From: Setoptus koraiensis
Lineage: Eukaryota > Arthropoda
Direction: 5' to 3'
DNA length: 64,000 bases
Assembly (NCBI GenBank): GCA_048013815.1
Contig: CM106586.1
Location: 12,400,001-12,464,000 of the forward strand
Position numbers and translations under genes: made by a program. The notes under the pieces were generated by a model. That model had not been told where the DNA came from and did no database searches. It saw nothing but the letters and a program-made list of their open reading frames with translations. Below are positions 1 to 12,400 of this stretch, piece after piece (positions within the stretch are counted from its first letter, which is position 1; the number at the start of each line of letters is the position of its first letter).

Positions 1-5
1 GCAGC

Positions 6-12
6 TATAAAG
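6..12 (+). promoter_or_regulatory. possible TATA box
   Basis: A TATAAAG heptamer sits at the left edge of the window. It lies upstream of the CAN-repeat leader that leads to the Ras-like gene's first coding exon. A start site about 30 bases downstream would give a leader of nearly 1.9 kb. No transcript evidence is available, and a TATA-like heptamer occurs often by chance. Confidence 0.2.
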
Positions 13-210
13 TCGTCGTGCGCCTAGCGATTGCGCCCTTCGGTCGGTCTGGTTAGTAGTGCGTACCTAGCGACTTTCGCGCGCATTTTGCGCACCCATA
101 AAGTGTGTGGGGCCGGTGCTGACGATATTGCACCGACTAGCGCGCTTGCGGCGGCCATAGTGTGCAACGGAGAGCGGGCTAAAAAGAGTGTGCCATTAAA
201 CGCCAACTAC

Positions 211-432
211 ATGCTGATGGCGGTCGCAAATGAGGAGAGGATTGAATTGCCACAGCAGCAGCAGCAGACGACGACATTTGTGTTAGTTGACACAACAACA
301 ACAGCAACAACAGCAACAACAGCAACAACAGCATCAGCAAAAATAGCGACAACAGCAACAACAACAACGACAGCGAAACAGCGACGACAGCAACCTCAAC
401 TTCTGGTAGTTGCAGAAATGTCTCGATTGTGA
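211..432 (+). promoter_or_regulatory. upstream ORF, 73 codons, Gln/Thr-rich
   Basis: This ATG-initiated frame in the putative leader encodes a short peptide with a Gln run and long Thr/Ala stretches, and it ends well before the main start. If the leader is transcribed, this frame and other upstream ATGs would be expected to limit translation of the GTPase. The composition simply reflects the CAN repeat, so a protein role is unlikely. Confidence 0.2.
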
Positions 433-1503
433 CACGAGCTGAACTCAAGTGAAACGAGCGGGCCCAAGTTTGCGCCAACAAGTCAGAAGAAAGAAAAGAA
501 GATCACAAAGAAGACACACACACACACACACACAGCCGAGCTGACATTGAACAGATAGAGTGAGCGAATTGTTGCCTCGGAGCGATAAACTAAACGGCAA
601 CTTTATCAACTAAAACAAGCTAGCTTGCCCGATAGCTGGCCTGCCACGTGCTTGTCAGGCAGCGCGAGCTTTCAAGGGCTTTCAACGGCTTTCGCGAGCG
701 CGAGCACAACAAAGCGAACGGGGCCAGCAGCCAGGCACCACCGGCGACAAACAACAACAGCGACAACAACGGCAACAACAACAGCGAAAACAACGGCAAC
801 AACAACGGCGACAACAACAGCGACAACAACGGCAACAGCAGCTACAGCGACGAAATGAAATACAATGAGAATAAAGATTAAAAAAATAACAATAGTTGAC
901 AAAGAACAAGTTGATGAAGAAATAGCGGCGCCACTCAAGTGGTGGAGGTCAAACAACACACAAGTAGCACAAGTTTAATTCAATTTAATAGCCATCGAAG
1001 GCATCAGAGAACAATTGCGGGTAACAAGAAACTTAACAAGAAGAAACAATCTAGCGCACAGTTACAATAGGTCGCAATTGGCCAATATAGCAACGGGCCG
1101 CTAACGGGCCAATATAGCAACAGTATGCCGTTGCGTCCATCTAGATAAACAAACAAGCGCCCACGACAAATAAACTCCTACACTCACATCTCGCTCGCCA
1201 CGGCCATCTCACACAGCCAGGCAGCCAGTCTAGCCGATCCTATTCGAGCCGATCCTGTTCGAACCGAGCCGAACCGAGCGAGAATCACTCAAGGAGAAGA
1301 ACATCGCTCCGGGAACATTGTTCTTGGAGCGACACAAAAACAACAACAGCAACACTAACGAACCGGCGAGCACCAACTAACGAAACTCTGACAGACAACT
1401 CTCACGACATGACACAGAAAAAGCGAGCCAGAGATCTCGTCATCTCATTATCGAAATACCCAATTGGCTCTGGTGCTGTACGGGCGCGGGCGCGACTTTT
1501 GTC

Positions 1504-1641
1504 AGTATTCAGGTGAATCGAGTATTCAGGCGAGCGAAGTGTTCAGCTGAATCGAGCATCCAGCTGAACCGAGCATTTAGTGAATCAATTTTTTAGGTGA
1601 ATGGAGTTTTTAGGTGAATGAAGTTTTTAGGTAGTGAATGA
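1504..1641 (+). repeat. degenerate 17-bp tandem repeat, about 8 copies
   Basis: The unit resembles AGTATTCAGGTGAATCG and is repeated head to tail. The first four copies are exactly 17 bp apart. The later copies drift toward AGTTTTTAGGTGAATGA, and one is a base short. The array ends about 275 bases before the first coding exon. Confidence 0.75.
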
Positions 1642-1916
1642 AGAGTCAACCGGAAGAAGCAAGAATTTCCGCAAGCAACCAATAGAAAAAACCGAAAGAA
1701 AACACACACACACACACAAACACAGAAACGAAAAAGTTGCTTTGCCAACAATTTTCGCCGACAGCAACAACAACAGCGGCAGACAACGAAATTCGCTGCG
1801 AAACTCGAGTCGGGTCCGCCGAGCAACGCGGTCAGCTCGGTCAATCAACAAGAACACTTTTTATTTGCAATTGCAGTGTTTGCCAAAATAGGCGCACACA
1901 CGTACACGCACACAAC

Positions 1917-1959
1917 ATGCATTACGTGCGGCTAGTTGTGCTGGGCGACGCGGGCGTCG
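1917..1959 (+). CDS. RASL10-like GTPase, coding exon 1 (start and P-loop)
   Basis: The exon encodes MHYVRLVVLGDAGV plus the first base of a glycine codon. It is followed by a consensus donor, GTGAGT, at 1960. The start is the first ATG in this frame and has A at -3. The peptide aligns with the first strand and P-loop of RASL10B. The exon is easy to miss because it is only 43 nt long and 21.7 kb from the next one. Confidence 0.85.
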
Positions 1960-4900
1960 GTGAGTAGCAACCATATACGCTTATTATTATTATTTTTATT
2001 ATTATGTAATATCACTATCACTTGCTATTATTGCAATTGCATGTCATTATTCTTCTGTCCGGTCCCGTTGCGAGTATCGCCCGCTTGTACTCAATTCTTT
2101 TGTTTGTCCGCGGTACGACCCGCTGGACGCTTTCGGGCGGCTTGCCGGCCACTGCGACCCGAGCGGAGCATTCGGGCCGACAAATGTCTCGAACCGGTCG
2201 TTTGCCGGATAGCCGGTTAGCCGGTTTGCCTGTTCGCCAGTTTGCCGGCGCCCGAAACCTGCCGGCGGCAACTGAGCGTCCCGGCTTCACGAACAGATTA
2301 CTCGATAAATCATTCCCGCTGCAAACGACAATTTGCGACAACTTTTGCTATTCAATTTGCATGTCGCATCGCCAGCGTTGTTTCCCATGTAACAGCGAGG
2401 ATTTGCGACAATTTTTCGGCCGCATCGAAAGACAATCGCATCTAAATAATATATATACCTATACAACACACGAATAGATCATCTCAACTGTGTGCAAATG
2501 CATTTATAATGATGGCTTGATTTCGGTCGCACGGTCAACGCCGCAGACGAGGGCCAATTTCGGTTTTTGCCCGACAAATCAATGGGAGAACTCGCGAGCG
2601 AAATTTCACGCCCGGTCGACTAAAAACACTAACCAGACAGGTCGATCGCTAGACCGACCTTGTTAACCGGACCCCTGTCTGGGTCTCGTTAGCTGTCGCT
2701 ACAACAACACCGACACCCAAAAAGCACAAAGGCCACAAAGGGTACAAAAGGCGAAAAAGGTGAAAAAGGTGAAAATGTTTGCCGTGAAGCCCGCTCGCCG
2801 GTTTCGTTTCGAAATTACATCTGCTATTCATTGGCTCGATACAATATACATTGTCAGACGGCAGTGTATCTCCGTCGCGCCAAGCGTTTGTTGTTATAGC
2901 GATTCCGTCATGCATGTCGACTTTCTGTCGACTTATGGATTTATTTTTATGCCGGCAGCAGCAGCGGCGGCGGCCGGCCAACTGGATTCCTGGTTCAGTG
3001 GTCACCTGGCCCCAGGATAATAATAGGCGAGTTGAGCCACTTGTCGGAATAGATTGTCGGGATTGTTGTTCCCATTTAGTGTGCCTGCTCATGATTGATA
3101 GTGGCCCGCTGCCGGTATAGGTGTCGGTATTTTTGTGTTGTGTGTCTCTTCTATCGGTGCCCGTCCGTGTCCGGCCGCCGCCGACGCCGCACCGACTAAA
3201 TGGAGTGAATATATATGGAGAGCATTTGATTGTGGCGGCACAACAATTTCATTGATGGAGATCATTTATTTTAGTTCATAGTCGACGTGCGCGTATGAAT
3301 AGTATTCGCGCGCGGCATTATTCGCCGGCCCGGCCCGGCCGGGTCCGGTCGGGTCTGGCTGGCCTCGATTGGGCCAGCCTCCGAGCCGCGAAACAGAGAC
3401 AAAGTGGCCCCGGTTGCGCCTAGTGCGGGCAGCGCGCCAATAGCGGCCCGCGAGTCGCGGATGCCAGCGGTCTGGCCAGCAAGTGATGCACATGACACGA
3501 AAATAGCAGCAAAGCCGCCTAATGGCAAATTGTCTATTATTGCTATTATTATTATTATTATTATTGCGACTACTTCGCGAATAGTCCACTGAACTATGAC
3601 TATCATCGCTGGCAAAATGACGATAATCATTCGGCAGTCAGTGGAGGCCGGCCGAACGTTGGGGCCCGCGATGTTGGCCAGTGTGTGCGTATGCGACACG
3701 CCAGAAGCCACCGACTCGCGCCCGGCCGGCACAATGAGAAACGAAAGCAACGCATACACCCGCGACAGCCAGAGATAGGAAGGGGGCAATTTGTTGTGTC
3801 GTGCTGGCGCGGAATCGGTTCGCAGCATCGGCAGCGGCCTAGCGCACCATTGGCGACAGTGCACCTAGTTCCGTTCGCGCACTGCGCCTCGGTCAACCTT
3901 GACGCGGGCTCGCTCCAGCGTCTTGCCCGCAGCGACATCATGGCCGATGTTGCCCAATATACACTTGACAATGGCATAGCGCACCACTGCATTTGCGTGC
4001 ATCGACAACTTGCGAGATAACCAACTGGCAACCCGCAACAGCGCGACAGCTACGCGACAATCCGGCGCCCGGCCCGCTAATGAGCAATATAATGACCATC
4101 ATCATTACTAGTGGTCAACTAACTCGCTGGCTGGCTGACCGGCTCACTGGCACGCTCGGGCCGACCCGCAAGCACCGGCGAGCGACCCGCAGGCACCCGC
4201 GAGCGACCCTCAAGCGACTTGCGAGCGCCACTTTGCGGGCAACAGTCAGCTCGCTCGGCGGCGTTAGTTGGCGCGGGCACAACAAAGTTGTAAGTGAAAC
4301 AATTAACCAATTGATCGCTGCCAGCCAGCGGAAAAGCCGATAACACAATTGACAATTGCAACACTATTGGTTTGCACTTGTTGTCACCGTATTAAGCGCC
4401 ATTACAACCGGTGGTCACTTGCCGGTTGCCCGAGCTACTTTATTAACGGTTCGGTTCGGGCATAATCTCAATGCCAGCGTGCCCGCGCGGTGTGTCGCGG
4501 TTCGTCATAACCGTCGTCGCCGGTCATTAGCCGCTGACCGCTGGCCGGAATCGCGCCAGTATTAGTGATGCTCACGCACACACACGATAGGCGGCGGGCG
4601 GCGGACGGGCTAAAGTGAGGCGCCACGGGCAAACAGTGGGTAGGCGCGGAAATTTGTCCGCAGCTTTGTCGCTAATGATTATTTCATGCTGATTTCATTT
4701 AAGATAGATGACATCACCGTGTGTGACATCATTGGCCTGCCACTCGCATGGTGATATATGTCCGATGAGCGGACACACGCACATCCGCCGAACGGCGGTC
4801 GAGCTCGCCATTCGGGCCGCTCCGGGCCGGGCCGGCCGGCTATTTCGACACAAGCGGCGCGACACAATGCTGCCTAAACAAGCGGCCGTTTTTCTTCTAA

Positions 4901-7900
4901 TTTGAGTAATATGCAAATTAGCAATTTAACATGGCAACACACACACGCACGCATCTGATCGCTTATTGCGCGCGCGGACATTTGCATAGAAACGCCTCTG
5001 TGAGGCGCCGATCGACGTCAGCCGAGGCTCCAGTGTCAAGCTAGTTGTTCTTAACGCCCCCCCCCGTTGCGACGACAGAGATGAGAAAATGTGTTGGTTG
5101 CGAGCCGGCAAAGAGCAAGCACCCAGCCAACGGCTGACGCCTCGCAAGACCGTTAGTTTCGGCAATAGTTAGCTGCGCGCTGTCGCATTCTCGAGCCTCG
5201 GCCTGGCCCGGCGAATTCCTGGGAAGGCCAACTCTGGCTACGGATTCCGAGAATATTGTCACACGACGACGACTTCGACTCGACGCCTATCAGCGCAATA
5301 TGACATCGGCGCAACCATTCGATCACACACACACAAACATGGCTCCTGTTTTCATTGGCGGATATCATGGATAAAATGGATACCAAACATATATATCCAT
5401 TTGACCATTTATGTCTGCTCTATAAATAATTGGGGTAATTCTCGGGTCAACACGGATCAGGAGTGGTGGTGCGCATTTCGAAACTATTGATTTATTGAGA
5501 ATTATTGTCACTCGATAGATTTCCATTAAAAACAATTAAATATGTTCTTTCGATTGCGTACAAACATACGATGCCGACGCAACCATTAGGCGGCCAACCA
5601 CAATCCGAGACACAACCTTCGGCTGGCTCCAGTTGCCTCATTTTTCAATTTTCATTCGTTTCAGGTTCTTTTTTCGTGACATCGAAGCCGATACTCGACG
5701 CTGAGAGCGGCTCTCGCGTAGCTCCAAATTTGAGCAAACTGCAAGTATTTTTCGGATGTCATTGAATGACATTCACGGTGAGGACGCCAGTCGATCTGCC
5801 AGTATCGCACCTACGACGGTTGCACCGGCCCCTCGTTGAATCGATTTTTTCATTCATCTTTCCTCGAGTTGTGGCGCCTCTTTTCATTGCCTCACGTCAA
5901 TACGGTTGCTGCTGGCGCACGGCCAAAATCCACAGGCCTAGCTCAACTTTACAGATACCGAATAGTCGAATGCAACAATCAATGACCGTTCGACAGCGGT
6001 TATTTTGTGTGTGTATAATTTGCATGGGGTACGCAATCGGTCGGAAGTAGGCCCATTTAACATTATTATAAATGTGATGTCAGTTGCTGTAATTGTCGCA
6101 GATTTGATGGCCGGTTCTCTCTGGCTAAACAGACCAAATCATTGATGCGACCTAACATGATTATGTCCAGTAGAGCTGGAGAGGCCAGAGCCAGAAACGG
6201 AGCTAGAGTGTCATGAGGAGGAAACGACATTTCCTCGTTAACTAAAAGTGACTAACTGGTTAGTCATTAAATTTAGCACTGGTTTGTATTAATGAATCGA
6301 TTGCCTTTTATCGCTCCCTTCTGCTAGCTGCGACTCGACTAGTTTCCAACTCAACCGAAACCAACAATCATAAACTGACTACGAATCCGAACGATTCGAG
6401 GAGATCTCATGGCAAGTGACAGAGATTTTCAGCACATCGGCCCCACTGGCTAAATATTTTTCGGCCAACAAACGGCACGCTTTTGCTCCATCCTTGCTCG
6501 TCGCTCATCTAATTTCCCCCTATCGGCCATATCTCGATCCGCCACTGGCTCATTGAATCGCAAATTGAAATCTGCAATGCTCACCCTTCACGCAATCTCA
6601 GATATAAAGGGGGCAATAACCACCATTAATGTAATCGAGAGGGCGACTCAGATGATGGCAACAGTGGATCTGGTCGGCATCAATCGTCCATAAAATTAGA
6701 TAAATGAATGGCCATCACAGAGTCTACAGTTGGCCGAATGACAGTAGTCGGGTGATTAAATTGGGTTTCGTTCAGTTTGTCCACTGCCACTTTTTCCATT
6801 CGGGATTCGGCCAATCATGTTCTGTCATTTGATTAGCGGCGTATGCTCAGCAGTGGAGATGTCGGTGGTTAACCGAACCAGTTCAGAGAACTGTAATTAT
6901 TTTTCAAAAGAAAAACTGAAACCAAGCGAAACTTTCTGTTCGGTTTCGGTTTTTCTTTTTTCGGTTTTCGGTCCGAAACGAAAAAATTCACCGGCATTGA
7001 TCTTCGGCCATTCGAATTCGTTCGCATTCAGAAGTGAGCGGATTGCAATCGAGCTACACATGTTTCGAGCCCCATCTAATTGTGCGACAGATTCCATAAA
7101 ATTTTGTTTCGTCAACTGCAACAAACTGGTCTGATCTGATAACCGTCAGTTATCTTAAAAGCTCGGTCACTACAAACTCAATAAACATAACCCTAAAACA
7201 GCCACCGACTTCCGGACTCGATCAAAACTGAACCGAAACCGAAATCCGCACCGGCCCAACTAGCGGTTGAGCATTTCCGGATCGGTCTAAGCATCTCCGC
7301 TCAACAGTAAACTGACGCAACAATAGTTTCGTGCTTTTTGGGCCAAACATCAAGCTCAAGTAAAACTGAGTCGTAAAAAGAGCACGTCCTTCGGCTTGCC
7401 AGCGAAGGGCCTCGTTAGTTGCGCGTCGCTCCTTCAAATACCTTAGCCGGTCTATTAGATTGTTTTGTTGTGACCTTAATGAGTCTAGCCTCAGGAATGT
7501 TTGCATGTCGTCTATCAGGGGAGGGGGCTCCTGTGAGGCAGCGTTGCAAAGTTTTTTGTTTCTTTGGCACGCATAAACAACTGAAAAGAGAATTCATCAT
7601 TAGGATAATCATCAGTCATTCAGCCGGTGGCACAGCACAATCAACAACACTAGCGCTCAGTCGGAATTTATGTTGAAATTGGAGTTCACTAATTACTTCC
7701 TATCGAGCTACTACGGCAGCTTGTGCCAACCAGAAACTTGCACTACCTTTAATCTCCACTGTCTGACTTTTTGGGCACTCGGGTTTTTTTCTCTGCGGGC
7801 CCTTGCTCAACTTACAACGAACAATCACCGGTGCTCATGCGAGCACCTAATTATAATGAATCGGATGAAGAATAGGATTTGTGTTGCGTTAGGGGAGCTG

Positions 7901-9367
7901 TCGAAATGTTGTCGGGCACCGTCGACTACTATTATGACTTGTCGTAGTGGTGTAAGTCAATAAGTCTCAAATATATATCAATTTCAGTTGCGTTTCAACG
8001 GGCCCCGCACATGATAGATATTTCTAATCCATCTAAATCCATCCGAATATCCATCATGGATGCGATGCGTTTCGTTGCTTGCCCGATTAACCATTTCCAA
8101 GGCCGATTATGCAGACACAACAATATCCACGCTTGAATACTGGCTCCCTTGGCTCCTTGAGCCCGGTCTGCCATTAGGGAAAATATCCCCTGGAAAGGCT
8201 TTAAAATAACAACGACAAGATGCGCCACTCAACATTTCAATTTCTCTCCGATCTCATCCTTATCCGATCTTTGCGAGTGCATCGTCGCAGCGCAACTGGC
8301 ACACTAAATTGAGTGTGCATAATTGGCTCGCATTCAACATGATCATCCGATAGTTTTGCATAGAATCGCGCTCGCTGAAATGCCGGAAGAAATACGATAT
8401 CGCCCAGCGCTCCTTATCATTGTTGTGTCGGCAGCGAGACAATGTTAGTTAGACAGTGTTAGTTGGACAGTGTTGGCTAGACAGCGCTAGTTGGACTGGT
8501 CCGACTAGGCGCACAATATGGCGCTGTTTGCGGTCGATCGCCCTCGTAAGTTTAATTTGGCCACTGCAAGCGATAAACGGACGGACGGAGAAATTTTTTC
8601 GGTGCTCGTAGGTGCTCGACAATCTCAGATATCAGCAACGAACGTGTTAGCGGTTGAATCGCCAGTGAAAAAGATGCGCGACATCTCATACTTGAGGCGA
8701 TTTGAATAGATCGCGTCGCCCGCGTCATTTTGCATCTTAAATACCTCACCGAGGCGAGACAATACTTGAAAGTTTGAACGAAAACGACATAAAGACCGTC
8801 ACCGCAAGCCCGTGATGGTTAGAGGTTGCAACGTTGTGCCGTTATCCTCTCTGCCGAAAAGTGTCCGGCTGTAAGCTGGCAGCTCAACGATGGGGCCAGC
8901 GAGCCGGGGCTCGCTGAAATGAACTCGAGTTGTAGTGGAGAGCGACTTTGCGCCGCAGACAGCAACGACATCGCTGTTCACGGTTGGAAAGCGGCGTTGA
9001 GGCGATATTGTTGACTTGTTCAGCGATGAAGCGGCTACAAATTCATCGCTGAAGGTCCATCAGGTGAGAAAGAGCGCTTGTTATGAGACAGACAAACAGT
9101 GAGGGCCCATCTCATTTGCATACAAGTGCAAGTTAATGCATCATCGCTCGTCTACTAGCTGCCAGTTGGAGAACAACAAATTCTTTGAATTATCTCAGAT
9201 AAGCTCTCAGATATCTGGCCTGTTATGACACCTCGATGATGCCTTCCGAGAATGGGGGCGCCCAGCACATGTGTTTATCATCATCAAGTGATGAGTGCGT
9301 TTTATCCATTCAAGTGCCCTTGCTTTGTTTCTCTCTCTCTCTCTCTCTCCCTTTCTCCCTTTCTCTC

Positions 9368-9451
<84 letters not shown>

Positions 9452-12400
9452 TCGAGTAATAATAGCCGAATCATCATGATTCTGGTTCGTGTTGTTGCGG
9501 CCATCCGGCGGGCGCCAAGCAAAAGTCTTGTCGCTATTGTTGATCATTTGCCCACTTTGTGCTTGCCTGTTGGTAATTTTATAAAGTGAGCATATAATGC
9601 CAATGGGGCCGCTGCGTTTATCAGTTCGCCTGTCTTCGAGGTCGGTGATCTTGGTTCGCGGTGCCCATCGATCACCCGGCGAGATTTATACCCACACAGA
9701 TTTATACCCACACAGATTTATCCCGCGCCACTCGCCTACTAACGGCACAACACAGAAACAAACAATCCGACCATGACGTAATGACTAACGCATAGTTTAT
9801 CTGACATTATACAACCAATTGTGAGTCCTTGATAGAGCGAGAGAGAATTTGATTTTTTCTGTTTCTTCATATCTTCGCCACTGGCGCACCTGATAACGCA
9901 ATCTAAATTGTGGTTTATGTTCGCAATGTTCGAACGGATTTTATCGCCTGGCTCGCCAGCCCTCTGATCGGGTTAGTCGGTGCTATACGCAATTGGCTGG
10001 CCACAAATTGCCCGTTGAACCTGATACCCGAACAAAGATGGTCTGCCAATTTGCAACAGCAACTCTCACGGTTAATCTACACGAAAATCCAAATTTCCAA
10101 TGCAATTTGGATATTTTGTTTGGCGCAATTTGAAGCGCAAACAACAATTGGCGGAACCACAGCAGTGTGTTCCATTCCTTTGGCTTTCCGGGAACTCGTT
10201 GCGCTCCGAATCGACGGCGGCTCTATCGAACACAAGCCAAAAGTATTCAAATATCTTCGCGGGGTCCCTTTTCGGCGCCACGGAAAAGAAGAGAGAATAG
10301 CCCGAGGGCCCGACAGCCAAAACGAGAGCAGCTGACTGAGTAGAAACATTGAGCAACGAAATTCGGTTTTGCGAGTATTCTGTTTGTGGGTCTTGGTCAT
10401 GAGTCATAACCAAGAGCAACAAACGGCGCCCCAACTTGCCGACGGTGGGACTTTTTGGGCGTCATAGAGCCCAGTGGTTTGTTGGGCGCCGGCAAGCCGG
10501 CAAAACAAGCGCGAGAAAGCCAATAGAGAAAGGTGAGCAATGAATCATTTCGGCTGATGTGTAAATATTGATGAGCCTCCATTGCTAAAACAATGAACCG
10601 AGACAATATATTATAATCACAATGAGGCGCACAACAAACAATTGCACCATCAAGAATAATAGATGAATCTCGTTGCTTGTGGCCAGGTCAGCCATACTTG
10701 CCGATAGTGGCGCCAGTGGGTCAGATTTGTTTGTCGTTGGCCCCCGGTGGTCAACCGATGTCTGGCCAGAGAGATTACCCACAATTTAGGCCGGACAGCT
10801 AGCCTCGGACAGGCGTGCCAGTGGCCGCCCGATTGCGGCGGATCGCGTCAGCGGTCGAGGCCCGATACTGGCATCGACGATGCGGGATGTCGGGCAAAAT
10901 GAGCGCTTTAAGCTGGCGCCAGCGCACGACAAATGAGCCTCGGCTGCTCGGGCCCAAGTCCAACTGGTCAGATGGCTGGCTGGCCCCAACTTTGGATTTT
11001 GTGTCAAGTTTATGGCAGGTGATTGGGCTGCTGGCGATTGTTGCATACGTTGCTGGGGCGCCGTGTTTGCAACTGAGCGTTGCACTTATTACGCGCTGCC
11101 CGCGACACATATTATTTATGTGCGATTACGCTATTACGCATTGTCTTTGGCGCTATTTTTTTCTGGCACGAGCTCTGTGGGGCCTCGGCGCTCGTTGGGG
11201 CCGTTTCCAGGCCCCAACGAGGCCAGTTTTCCAGGACCGAATGGCTGGCTGGCTGGCTAACGGCGTTTCTGTCCCACACTCGTTCGGCTTTATCCGTCTT
11301 TGTGCTTCTTGGCGCCTCTTTTTTCACCCCATTCCGCTCTGTCGTCGGCCGGCTCCCGCTGGCTTTGATTTTCCTTACAAGTTGCAAGTTGTAACCTGTG
11401 TGGGCTTTTCGCCACTCGCCACTTTTTGAGCTCGCTAAGCCGCGTCACGTTGCCCTGCCTGCCGGGCCCACGATGACTGGCGGCTTTCGCTGTCCAATTG
11501 TCAATTGCCGCCGAGCGAGTGCCCCCACTGAGCGAAGAACGGCCAACAGCGAGTAACAGAGAGCGAGTCTTTCGGACTTTCTCTCTCTCTCTCTCTCTCT
11601 GTTACTCTTGCCAAGCCAACTCTTTTTGGTGTTTGGTGGTTTCTCTCTAGTCGCTCGCGCTTCTCTGAGCATATCTCGCTCACCGTTACCTCGCCTCGCT
11701 TCGAGCCCGGTATCAACTAATCTGGGGCCTCGGCTCTGAACTAATGCCTCACCTGAGCTCGCACGATAACACCGTGTTAGTAACACGGCCAGAGAATTGC
11801 GCCGCGCGACACGACATTGTGAGCGCCAATGCGAATCTAATGAATCGTCGTTTCTTTTTTGCCGCCGCTGTTATGCCCGCAACTCGTTTTTCTCAACGTC
11901 TGTTATGCAAAACGGTGGGGCCCCGTCGGGCCAGTGCGCGCGAGTGCGGTCAGTTCACTTCAGTGCCCCGCTGCTTTGTTTCTTTTTATCCGTATCGATC
12001 ACAATTAATGTCTGGTTACGCGCCGCGCCGTGCGCCCATTCTCAGTGACCGTTTGACGGTGCACGGCGTCTGGTTAGTTGGATTTGGCGCGCCAAAAACG
12101 CCAAAAATCAAAAAATACAGCCCACATAAAGCCCGTGACAAGCACCGTCGCCACGATGGACGTTGATAATATCCATGTCCGACAACGACATTCAACACAC
12201 ACAACAAATATCCACAAACAGTTGCGCTGACGGCCGACATGGAGCCCGGCCAGAACAACGGCACCTGTCATGATGCTTTTATTCTAGACAGTTTTAGGTT
12301 GAGTTGCCCAAATTGCTATAGCTTTTCGTCTGGTCTCGTTTTCGCTACCGTGTCGTGCCGCCACATGCCAGCCACGACGTCATTACCAGCCCATGCTGGC

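Larger units (their letters stand above)
13..1916 (+). other. probable 5' leader / promoter-proximal region of the RASL10-like gene
   Basis: This stretch lies upstream of the ATG at 1917. It has no long conserved coding sequence. It contains CAA/CAG/ACN trinucleotide tracts (about 257-410 and 740-845), a (CA)n run near 515-533, a 17-bp tandem array (1504-1641) and several upstream ATGs. In the frame of exon 1 there is no ATG before 1917. Opa-like CAN tracts are common in leaders and coding regions of arthropod regulatory genes. Whether all of it is transcribed is inference. Confidence 0.4.

Noticed and set aside
179-481. Minus-strand poly-Leu frame over the leader repeats
   Set aside because: It is the complement of the CAN repeat and has no recognisable domain.
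9236-9589. Leu/Ser-rich and Arg/Glu-rich open frames over the CT tract
   Set aside because: They are products of the dinucleotide repeat with no flanking conserved sequence.
10815-11429. 204-codon plus-strand frame in the Ras intron
   Set aside because: It has no family resemblance and a GC-rich random-like composition. Overlapping frames of similar length exist on both strands.
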